This document shows positions 45,801 to 51,039 of a stretch of 64,000 nt of DNA, one piece after another (the stretch's first letter is position 1; each line of letters starts with the position of its first letter). The stretch comes from Hippopus hippopus (lineage: Eukaryota > Mollusca > Bivalvia > Cardiida > Cardiidae). Location of the stretch: NCBI GenBank assembly GCA_946811185.2, contig OX328113.1:7220401-7284400 (forward strand), read 5' to 3'. Below the pieces are notes generated by a model. It searched no databases, was not told the origin of the DNA, and was given only the letters and a program-made list of their open reading frames with translations. A program made the translations under genes and the position numbers.

Positions 45801-48800
45801 ATATGTGTGGTTGTTTTTGAATTTGAACAAGAATGGAAGCATGAAATTTTTTATTAAAACAGGAGGAGTTACAAATTGCAAAGCAACCAGCCCGTTTTTT
45901 TTTTTTTTTTTTAAACAACAAATTTGCACCTTTGTTCTGTGTGTAACTGTCTTTGTATTTGCAGAGAAAAGTATATTTCTTAGTAGTTTTCGGTGTTTGA
46001 CAAAAAGATTTTAGTTCACAGCAAAGTTATCTCAAAGGGGCCATTTAACTCTATACCATACAATCCAGGGTTTTATCTCTGAGAAAGAGCCTTTTGCAAA
46101 CAATGTTGGAAAACGAGAAATGCTGATTTTCTCCTTTTTCCACGTTTTCTACCCAATTAAAGACAAATTCCATCATTTGAGCTACATATATATTTTATTT
46201 ACATATACTTTCAATTTGCTTTAGCGTACTAAAGAGGTAAGAAATGAAAACAATGAATATGCATGCATACAGACATGACTTTGATGACGATAATTATGAG
46301 CAAAGGGTATAGTAAGAAATGGAGGAGGAAAAAAGGTTGTTCTGCAGAATTTTAAGCTTTCTCTGTATACTCTTTTATAGGTACACGTATGTTGAAAGAG
46401 GTTAGAACACTTTTGGTACCCTTTCTAATTCTGAATTCTTTAATACAATATCTGGACTTTTGATGGCCCTAGAAAGAAATCTTTTTGAAACCATTTTGGG
46501 AAAAGGAGAAAATCCTGGTTCCCACTATTTTCTCTTTTCCCACAATGGTTTCTACCTTTTCAGAAAAATAAAATATCATCATTTTAGCCACATGAAATTT
46601 GTTCTTTGGCAACAACTTTGAATTTAGACCAGTCCGAACATTTTTCATTTAGTTAAGACTTAAGAACATGTTCTAATTGGAAGATAATCACAGATTCATT
46701 GTAAGTGGAGCTATTTGAATCCAAACACTAATATCTTTTTCTCTGGAACTTAAAGGCTATGATGTCGGTACCAATTCAAATTGACTTGCAGCGACAATTC
46801 TTATGATTGTCTACATGGTAGGCTGTAGTGAAGACGTTTTGTTAGATTACTTTTGGAGTAGCTCTTTGGCAGACAACAAAGTATTTGACTTGTCTTATTT
46901 CAAAGCAATTGCAGACGACAAAGTTACTGTAGCCCAAAGGATGAGATTTGTCTGTGAAAGGGAAGAAAGTAAAGTGTGAAAAGGAGAAAAATGCTGGTTA
47001 CCAACATTTTCTCATTTTCACACGATGTTTTCAAAGGCCTTCTCCCTCAGGATCTTTAAAACTTGGAATACTTAGAGCATGGTTTAAAAAAAGATCACTG
47101 TACTTCTACTTCTAGCTGTAGAATCACACTAGTATTTTTGATTACAGATATATCTATGGGTTCACGGCGCTCCTCAAGACGTGCTTCATCAAGACATGAC
47201 ACATACGAATCCAGTATGAGTCAAAAATTGAGTGACATCGAACGAGATATTAGAGAGGAAGAAAGAAGAAGAAGGAGAATTAAGAGACGGCGAAAACGAC
47301 AGAACAAGATCCAACCCATCTTAGAGCCAATTTCTAGTACTATGGCAGCAATTCAGGAAGGGAGACATAGACAGTTACGCATTAGAAGGAGACACAGAAG
47401 TGACTCATCAGATTTAAGCCAAGTCTCGGCTCAAAGAGCAGAAGTTGCCATACATAGAAATGGACAAAATGAAAATCCAAGTTTGGGATCGTCCAATATC
47501 TTGTCTGATTCTGTAACCACAGGAAATAGTAACAGTATTTCTGAATTGGAACTACCTCCTGCACAAATACCTGATCTTTCAATGTTTACTGCCAGTTCCT
47601 TGTTACCACTGGTGGAAAACAAGGGAAATAGTTCTAATGGTGCTAATATGAATAATACAGCCAATTTGAAAGGTGCTAATCCATCACCAAGTGGAAGTTT
47701 TCGGAGAGGACGTAGGAGAGAGGTCAGACTGGAAATGACTGAAACTAGTTTTTATCAAGAGGACGATGATAATATTGAAATAGGGGGCAATAAAACTGTG
47801 CATACCCAGGAAAACTGTCAGGAATCTGCAGAGATAGGACAGAATTTGACTGAGTTAGGCCCCCTGGTATCAGAAATATTCGAACAGGTACGTGAAAATT
47901 CAACAGGGAGTAGGAATTCTGGGCAAAGAGAACCAATGGGAAGTAGCCGGCTAGGGTCTGCATCAAGTCGAGGTAGTAAGGGGAGTCGAGGGAGTAAGGG
48001 TAGCCAACCTAACATTAGGGATTTGAAATACTCGAATACCAAAGTAAAAGTACCTGAGAAACATAGTCAAGTACCAAACAGAAAGAGACCGTTTTCTGGT
48101 GATTATATACTACATAGAAACAGTTCAAAGCGAGATATTCCAGTACGAAAATCTCAGTCGCAACCAGGTAGTAGGGTTTCCTCTGCGACTAGTCATAAAA
48201 GACAGATAGGTAATAATGGACGAATCGCATTTGGTGATGGTCTGAGTTGGTCGAGATTTTTACACGCTAAAGGTCATACACCTGGACAAATATTTGCCCC
48301 ATCCACATCTGAAATGTTGAACATGAATAAAGATGGCTTAGTTAGTGACAAATTGGGGCAATTAAAGACTCCGCCCTCTGATCAAACAAAGAGTCCTGGT
48401 GTTGATATACTTAATGTTGAAACCGAACATCAAAAAATACCTTATCATGAACAGTATCCAAGTAGTTTAGCTCAACATTTTTGGCAGAATGGAAGAGTTG
48501 ATGTACTAGATTTAAACTCAGGCTTAACAGAGTGCAATGTGTTAAACGTGGAGCAAGAACAGAAGCAAAATCTAGTCAAAGCTTTAGGAAAAAAGACGAA
48601 ACAAGAACATGGTATCGGTAATGTTGATGTGTTAAACATTGAAGCCAATGAAGCACAAGTCAATATTCTAGATATAGCAGAAGAACATAAACGATTGTCA
48701 AGTAATTCCAGCAATCCTGCCTCGACGTCATCTGCGACAAAGTCGAATGAGAATAGTTCTGCTAATTCTAAACATTCACGACATAAAGCTGTTGTTGGAA

Positions 48801-49003
48801 GTGGTAGAGACTCTGATTATAACGTTTATGACACTGTGACAATGTTACCTGGTGTTGAGCATGACACACGTGTTTATAATCTTGTTGATTATGATCTAGA
48901 TGAAGATTATACGGGTAGTGAGTTTACGGACGATCTGACTGACACTTATACGTACACTTCGTATGATGATGATCTTACGGAAGTGTCTTCCTTACCATGT
49001 TAA
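30658..49003 (+). CDS. SMO: Smoothened, Frizzled-class 7TM Hedgehog transducer (5' exons not found)
   Basis: Ten exons join: 30658-30870, 36613-36785, 38021-38240, 38900-39023, 39312-39404, 40653-40761, 41468-41656, 42823-42959, 44626-44763 and 47148-49003. They give 1083 codons plus TAA (residues numbered from the first exon found). All introns are GT-AG and phases match. SMO signatures are the linker [10 protein letters not shown] (34-43), DWK...YPAVILF (77-90), [10 protein letters not shown] (204-213), [11 protein letters not shown] in TM5, CQANVT (312-317), [10 protein letters not shown] in TM7 (355-364), and HDDPVGMRFD shortly after it. It acts at the plasma and ciliary membrane downstream of Patched. 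The cytoplasmic tail, residue 374 onward, is about 710 residues, far longer than in vertebrates. The signal peptide and cysteine-rich domain should lie upstream but were not recognised. Introns are packed with MITEs. Confidence 0.96.
30916..31089. mobile_element. Family-1 MITE lacking the palindrome
   Basis: It starts ttaactctataccacacaat 45 bp after the exon A donor and ends gataaagagttaa. The centre collapses to aaaacaatgttttct, an internal deletion. Confidence 0.85.
31130..31319. mobile_element. Family-1 MITE
   Basis: The centre is aaaatgctggtaaccagcat. The right end is ctgctaaagagttaa and the left end is worn. Confidence 0.8.
31880..32090 (-). mobile_element. tRNA-derived SINE, family S2, reversed
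   Basis: The reversed tail tttcaacattatctcagtta near 31908 leads to ctgaagtgtcttggcc, then to a reversed box-B-like ggatcgaaccccagcctcc near 32037. Confidence 0.6.
32521..32624 (+). other. Exon-like segment in SMO intron A-B
   Basis: A strong acceptor (tttgcctttgtattttag) and a consensus donor (ataag/gtaagt) bound 104 bp open in the frame set by exon A. Its length leaves the same two-base overhang as exon B, so it could replace exon B without shifting the frame of exon C. Its translation does not resemble SMO. It may be a cryptic exon or chance. Confidence 0.25.
32925..33125. repeat. Family-4-like repeat and SINE scrap
   Basis: It contains tttagccaatcagaaactg and tcaagaataatattgagaat, in the style of the family-4 repeats at 5190 and 61931. 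These are followed by a short S1 SINE tail (tggatagatgcactgg). Confidence 0.4.
33190..33325. mobile_element. Partial family-1 MITE
   Basis: It has gactgaaagcatttgcaaat, then cattcccacaatttttcc, and ends gtggtgaagggttaa. The palindrome is deleted. Confidence 0.65.
33450..34060. repeat. Possible transposon remnant with ATCGATAC-type ends
   Basis: The left side has tatcgatgcatcggtacatc and the right side has gtatcgtgatac and ggtatcacgatac. Both outer edges carry a cacagcc word (33441 and 34053). Termini and target duplications could not be fixed, so the class is uncertain. Confidence 0.35.
34780..35110. repeat. Palindromic repeats, family 2
   Basis: It contains agatcagactgcacagaatg facing tgtgcagtctgatcttgatc near 35030-35066, and a looser copy near 34800-34870. 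The same core occurs at 37800-37840, 40975-41025 and 60310-60340. The interval 34060-34780 shows no supported gene. Confidence 0.65.
35175..35425 (+). mobile_element. tRNA-derived SINE, family S2
   Basis: A box-B-like agtttgaatcctgctg near 35248 is followed by ggccaggcacttcagagccc near 35289, and a tail with aactgaaaattgttgaaatg near 35376. Confidence 0.65.
35812..36050 (+). mobile_element. tRNA-derived SINE, family S2
   Basis: It has ctaagctcagtgttaaag near 35828, box-B-like aggtttgatcctc near 35871, gacactgtagagccc near 35930, and the tail atgactgaaataatgttgaa near 36007. Confidence 0.7.
36112..36326. mobile_element. Family-1 MITE
   Basis: The left end ttaactctttaccacacaac is complete. 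The right end shares its TTAA (36323-36326) with the next copy. The centre is aaatgttactggcattt. Confidence 0.9.
36323..36551. mobile_element. Family-1 MITE, one of the best-preserved copies
   Basis: It is bounded by TTAA on both sides, with ttaactctttaccacaca and its partner ggtaaagagttaa as terminal inverted repeats. The central palindrome (about 36378-36444) has arms of some 30 bases around ctggtaaccag. It ends 61 bp before SMO exon B. Confidence 0.95.
36613..36785 (+). CDS. SMO: SMO exon B: end of TM1, first intracellular loop, TM2
   Basis: It encodes residues 72-128 plus two bases of 129, with [14 protein letters not shown] and C115/DGT of the first extracellular loop. The acceptor is tattttctag and the donor is atagg/gtaag. 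Confidence 0.95.
36815..37035 (+). mobile_element. S1 SINE, 5' truncated
   Basis: It carries gatggcttggaaagagcatt near 36862, ccaggatagcatggataggt near 36906, then gcactgg. Confidence 0.6.
37055..37265. mobile_element. Worn family-1 MITE
   Basis: Text in order is agagttttaacaactctaag, aacattgtaagaaaaagag, gccagtgttt, cccacgatgttttc and tgtcatctg. Confidence 0.7.
37514..37741. mobile_element. Family-1 MITE
   Basis: It is well preserved, with palindrome arms around aaatgctggtaaccagcatt. The right TTAA (37738-37741) is also the left TTAA of the following family-2 element. Confidence 0.9.
37738..37939. mobile_element. Family-2 palindromic MITE
   Basis: It is bounded by ttaaccctta and taagggttaa, a matching terminal inverted repeat that includes TTAA. 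The core is agattagactgca and tgcagtctgatctt. It ends 81 bp before SMO exon C. Confidence 0.85.
38021..38240 (+). CDS. SMO: SMO exon C: TM3, second intracellular loop, TM4
   Basis: It completes G129 and encodes residues 130-202, including GESASC, the [19 protein letters not shown] segment and the ISWCLP of TM4. The acceptor is gtcatttcag and the donor is gag/gtaatt. Confidence 0.95.
38280..38480. mobile_element. Worn family-1 MITE
   Basis: Remnants are ggcttttgaaaacactgt near 38309 and gggtggaaaactatgtggga near 38389. The second arm is lost. Confidence 0.5.
38656..38883. mobile_element. Family-1 MITE adjoining SMO exon D
   Basis: Palindrome arms flank aaatgctggttaccagcatt. The right TTAA is at 38880-38883, only 16 bp before exon D, so the branch point of that intron may lie within the element. 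Confidence 0.85.
38900..39023 (+). CDS. SMO: SMO exon D: second extracellular loop and TM5
   Basis: It encodes residues 203-243 plus one base. [14 protein letters not shown] contains the conserved extracellular Cys212, followed by [15 protein letters not shown]. The donor is gag/gtaagt. Confidence 0.95.
39312..39404 (+). CDS. SMO: SMO exon E: third intracellular loop
   Basis: It encodes residues 244-274 plus one base. The loop is [11 protein letters not shown], then [14 protein letters not shown], basic and amphipathic as expected for this loop. The acceptor is tattatttcag. Confidence 0.95.
39424..39741 (-). mobile_element. Full-length S1 SINE, reversed
   Basis: The tail is a (TTGA)n run, tttgattgattgattgaatg. 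It is followed by tttcaacattatttcactta, the body, a reversed box B (gggatcaaacccac, 39668) and the box A side ending near gctactggggctc. Confidence 0.9.
39850..39902. repeat. Hairpin-forming repeat
   Basis: The arms aatcacac and tatgaaa on the left pair with ttcata and gtgtgatt on the right. No longer element could be delimited between 39742 and 40652, which otherwise shows nothing recognisable. Confidence 0.55.
40653..40761 (+). CDS. SMO: SMO exon F: TM6 and start of third extracellular loop
   Basis: It encodes residues 275-310 plus two bases. [20 protein letters not shown] is TM6, then [11 protein letters not shown]. The acceptor is ttttcatttcag and the donor is ta/gtaagt. Confidence 0.95.
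40970..41065. repeat. Family-2 palindromic repeat, partial
   Basis: Its core is agatcagactgcacattctg followed by tccagtctgatcttgatcta. It ends gaagggttaa. Confidence 0.65.
41270..41420. mobile_element. Worn family-1 MITE
   Basis: It retains cacgacacaattttagactg near 41293, caggagacaaaataaacatg near 41333 and gcctctttagggacat near 41397. The palindrome is gone. Confidence 0.45.
41468..41656 (+). CDS. SMO: SMO exon G: third extracellular loop, TM7, start of helix 8
   Basis: It encodes residues 311-373 plus two bases. It has the C312/C330 pair, potential N-glycosylation sites NVT (315) and NQT (324), TM7 with W358 and W360, and the short AWQRLIRK after TM7. Tryptophan in the TM7 motif corresponds to the position whose change activates mammalian SMO. 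Confidence 0.95.
41720..42020 (-). mobile_element. S1 SINE, reversed
   Basis: It runs tttcaacattatttcagtta, the body with gagagaggaatgaatcctgt, reversed box B ggggatcgaacc near 41951, and ctactgacggagttaatggg at the box A side. Confidence 0.85.
42546..42764. mobile_element. Family-1 MITE, left arm reduced
   Basis: It begins ttaactctttaccaaaagac. The centre is shortened to gagaaggttaccagcatttt, and it ends gtggtatagggtaaa. Confidence 0.85.
42823..42959 (+). CDS. SMO: SMO exon H: proximal cytoplasmic tail
   Basis: It completes K374 and encodes residues 375-419 plus one base. It is rich in Lys/Arg/His, then has [15 protein letters not shown], the conserved SMO tail motif that carries a serine after RL. 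The donor is gtag/gtaagt. Confidence 0.93.
42965..43195. mobile_element. Family-1 MITE
   Basis: It carries acacaacaaaattttagact, arms around aaatgctggttcactgcatt, and a worn right end gcataaggtttaa. Confidence 0.75.
43229..43533 (-). mobile_element. S1 SINE, reversed
   Basis: It has gtgcacctatccatgctttc near 43312, ggtgagagaggaatgaatct near 43421 and ggggtttcaaaccagtgg near 43479. The tail region is rearranged, with a duplicated agtattcaacattcagtt. Confidence 0.75.
43660..43888. mobile_element. Family-1 MITE, well preserved
   Basis: It lies between TTAA sites, with ttaaccatttaccacacaat and tgtggtaaagagttaa as ends. The arms flank aaatgctggtaaccagcatt. Confidence 0.92.
44043..44271. mobile_element. 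Family-1 MITE, well preserved, opposite orientation
   Basis: It reads ttaaacctttaccgtaaaac, ttttagacctatccaaattg, then the palindrome, and ends gtgtggtaaagagttaa. Its right TTAA is shared with the next copy. Confidence 0.92.
44268..44495. mobile_element. Family-1 MITE, worn
   Basis: It starts at the shared TTAA with ttaaacctttaccatacaaa and ends tggaagagacttaa. The arms are partly decayed (aatacaggtaactagcattt). Confidence 0.85.
44626..44763 (+). CDS. SMO: SMO exon I: cytoplasmic tail
   Basis: It encodes residues 420-465 plus one base. It begins [20 protein letters not shown], aligning with the DPVGLxFD region of other SMO tails, then HVRRRQG and RQRLSES. The donor is cag/gtgtgt. Confidence 0.92.
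44828..44960. mobile_element. Family-1 MITE, 3' truncated
   Basis: It begins ttaatcctttaccacataac and shows both arms (aaatgctggtaaacaagcat). It breaks off after gatattttcta. Confidence 0.8.
45630..46015. repeat. Dispersed repeat R, copy 2 (pairs with 29560-29960)
   Basis: It carries caaaccatcagtaaagaaga, then gtggtatttctgttatag, gatttgtgggag, and a long T run at about 45895-45911. The interval 44960-45630 shows no gene. Confidence 0.7.
46045..46228. mobile_element. Family-1 MITE, shortened
   Basis: It begins ttaactctataccatacaat. The centre is reduced to gaaatgctgattttctcc. Confidence 0.75.
46440..46656. mobile_element. Family-1 MITE
   Basis: It has TTAA at both edges. The arms are aaaccattttgggaaaagga and tctcttttcccacaatggtt. 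Confidence 0.8.
46856..47088. mobile_element. Family-1 MITE before the last SMO exon
   Basis: It has agcaattgcagacgacaaag, then aaatgctggttaccaacatt, then cacacgatgttttcaaag, with decayed ends. Confidence 0.7.
47148..49003 (+). CDS. SMO: SMO exon J: long distal cytoplasmic tail and stop
   Basis: It encodes residues 466-1083. It opens with an [10 protein letters not shown] cluster (472-481), PKA-type RRxS sites, then a basic run (505-519) like the basic block in vertebrate SMO tails. A Ser/Asn-rich region and an [13 protein letters not shown] low-complexity stretch (47962-47999) follow. Next come five spaced VDxLN-type motifs (48401-48680), and it ends in an acidic, Tyr/Thr-rich segment. The stop TAA at 49001-49003 lies in the TTAA that borders a MITE. 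The acceptor is tttgattacag. Confidence 0.93.
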
Positions 49004-49245
49004 CTCTTTACGAAACAACAAAATTTTAGATTTGTCCAAATTGAAGGCATTCGCAAAGTACATAATAAATGTGACTCAAAAGCTGAAATCTGAATTGGGA
49101 AGTGTAGAAAACATTGTGGGAAAAGGGGAAAATGCTGGTTTCCAGCATTTTCTCCTTTTCCAACTGTTTTCAAAAGCCTTTTTCCGTAGGGATGTTAAAA
49201 TACGGATTTTGTGGTAAAACTCCGGATTTTGTGGTAAAGGTTTAA
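49000..49245. mobile_element. Family-1 MITE inserted at the SMO stop codon
   Basis: It is bounded by TTAA at 49000-49003 and 49242-49245. The left end is ttaactctttacgaaacaac and the palindrome surrounds aaatgctggtttccagcatt. Near the right end, ctccggattttgtggtaaa duplicates part of the terminus. A possible poly(A) signal aataaa (49064-49069) lies inside it. Confidence 0.95.
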
Positions 49246-49329
49246 GTCATTATTTAAGCCATGTAGGACAACTAGTGCACGTTATGAGGAGAAAGATTTC
49301 TCGAATAGGAAAGCCTCGGTTTGTAATGA

Positions 49330-49690
49330 TATCGAAAACATTGTGTCAAAACCTTTCCAAAACAACAAGCTATAGGCTCTTCCAAATTAGAAGTATCTAC
49401 AGATGACAAATTCAAAATGTGCATTACTTACATGAGGTTCTGTGATACATGTACACGTAAAGCAGAACTCGATGCTGGAAAAGATGAAATTGGTTGTACG
49501 CGAGAAAGTCAGTTGGAGAAAAGGAAGATACCTTTTTCTTTATCAAAAGTTTTAGAATGCACTCTGATTAAAGGGGCAATTGCTTATTACAATGAGCAAC
49601 TGTTAAAACAAGCAATTCTTTCTTTTGCCTCATTGTTTTCTAAAGTTGTAGAGTACAAGGCCTTAAAATGACGTATTACGGCAGGCCATT
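49330..49690. mobile_element. Decayed family-1 MITE remnant
   Basis: Traces are caacaagctataggctcttc near 49365 and gtatctacagatgacaaatt near 49392. A short open frame at 49417-49671 has no recognisable features, and I do not call it a gene. Confidence 0.35.
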
Positions 49691-49870
49691 GCTACACTAA
49701 ATTTGTAAAAGTCAAATTGGGCAGTATCTTAATCGATTGAAGCAAAATCTGAAAAAAATGTATCAGAATGGATAGATTGTGAATTTATCGAAGGGTATAT
49801 CATCAAATGTGGTCTAACAGGGTATATTAAAACATAATCCACGGCGCTGTTTTTGTTTTGTTTAATTTAG

Positions 49871-50795
49871 TTTTTGCTCCACTGGCCTGCGAACTTTTGT
49901 TATGGCTAGGTGTGTGTCTGTCTGTGCATCCATGTGCATCCATGTGCATCCAGGCTTTGACTTTTATTTCAGACATCTTCTCTGAGACTACCCATTCATT
50001 TTGATGAAACTTCACAGAAATGATCCTGCCGTGGCCCAATTCAGATTTTTTTTAAAGAATATGATTTCAATAAAAACTCTGGTTGCCATGCAACGCAACT
50101 GAAAAAACATTGACGATCTTTTAGAATCTTCTTGTCAGAAAAAATAAAGCCTAGGACTACCAGTTGTGGCATGTAGCTTAATTTTATAGGCCACTACTAT
50201 TTTTTTAGCTCTACTGGTTTCCGTCGTCCGTCCGTCTGTCCGTCCGCCCGCCTGTCCGTCCGTTAGTCTTTTTCTTGTGTACGCGATAAAGTCTGCATTT
50301 ATGGTCAGATTTTCATAAAACTTGCACAGTTTGTATATTCCATCAATAGCTTCAACCCTATTGATTTTGAAAAAAATCCAACAAATAGTTTGGGATAAGT
50401 AGCCATTTCCAGTTGAAAATTTCCATTTCTTGTTTACGCGATAAAGTCTGCATTTGTTGTCAGATTTCCGTGATAGCTTCAACCCGTTTGATCTGCTAGG
50501 ATTGTTTAATACAAGGCGTACTGAAACCATATCAAATTTGACTGGATTCCAAAACAATTATTTCTGAGAATTGCACTTCCTTTTTTTTCTTTGTTCAATT
50601 CACTATGCCTACTTATGCTGTCGTAGTGGGTTAAAGCCCAGTTGCAAGAACACATTTTTGTGTGTGGTTTTTTTTTCGTGTGTGGTTTTTTTTCTTTTTT
50701 TTTCTTTTTGCATCATGAATTCATAATGTATGCTAGCAAAAAAGCAAAATCGCTGCCAGTAGAGCGATTTCAGGCCATCAAGGGCCTCTAGTATT
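49871..50795 (+). mobile_element. Helitron/pearl-like elements, nested fragments
   Basis: It starts tgctccactggcctgcgaac. A second start, tagctctactggtttccgtc with a CCGT-rich run, is nested at 50206-50262. The right edge has gccagtagagcgatttcagg and a hairpin ggcc...ggcc followed by ctctag, a Helitron-like 3' signature. Imperfect repeats of gcgataaagtctgcattt lie at 50285 and 50439. Confidence 0.6.
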
Positions 50796-51039
50796 TTAAT
50801 TATGGCCCTTGAGTCAAATGAGTCAAAATTTGCCCCACCTTGGGGCTCACCAGTTTTACATTGGCTCATATAGTGAAGACTTGAAAATGCTTACTCCTTA
50901 CGGCTACTAAATTTGGCATGTAGCATCATGTAGTGGAACTCTTCTACGACTATTCAAGTTATAGCCTAAGGTGAAAATTGGCCAAATCACAGAGTTCACA
51001 AGTTTTACATGGGCTTATATAGTGAAAACATCAATTTTT

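Noticed and set aside
47382..48714. Minus-strand frames opposite the last SMO exon
   Set aside because: They are antisense shadows of the SMO tail with no features of their own.
49417..49671. 84-codon plus-strand frame downstream of SMO
   Set aside because: It partly overlaps decayed MITE sequence and has no recognisable domain.
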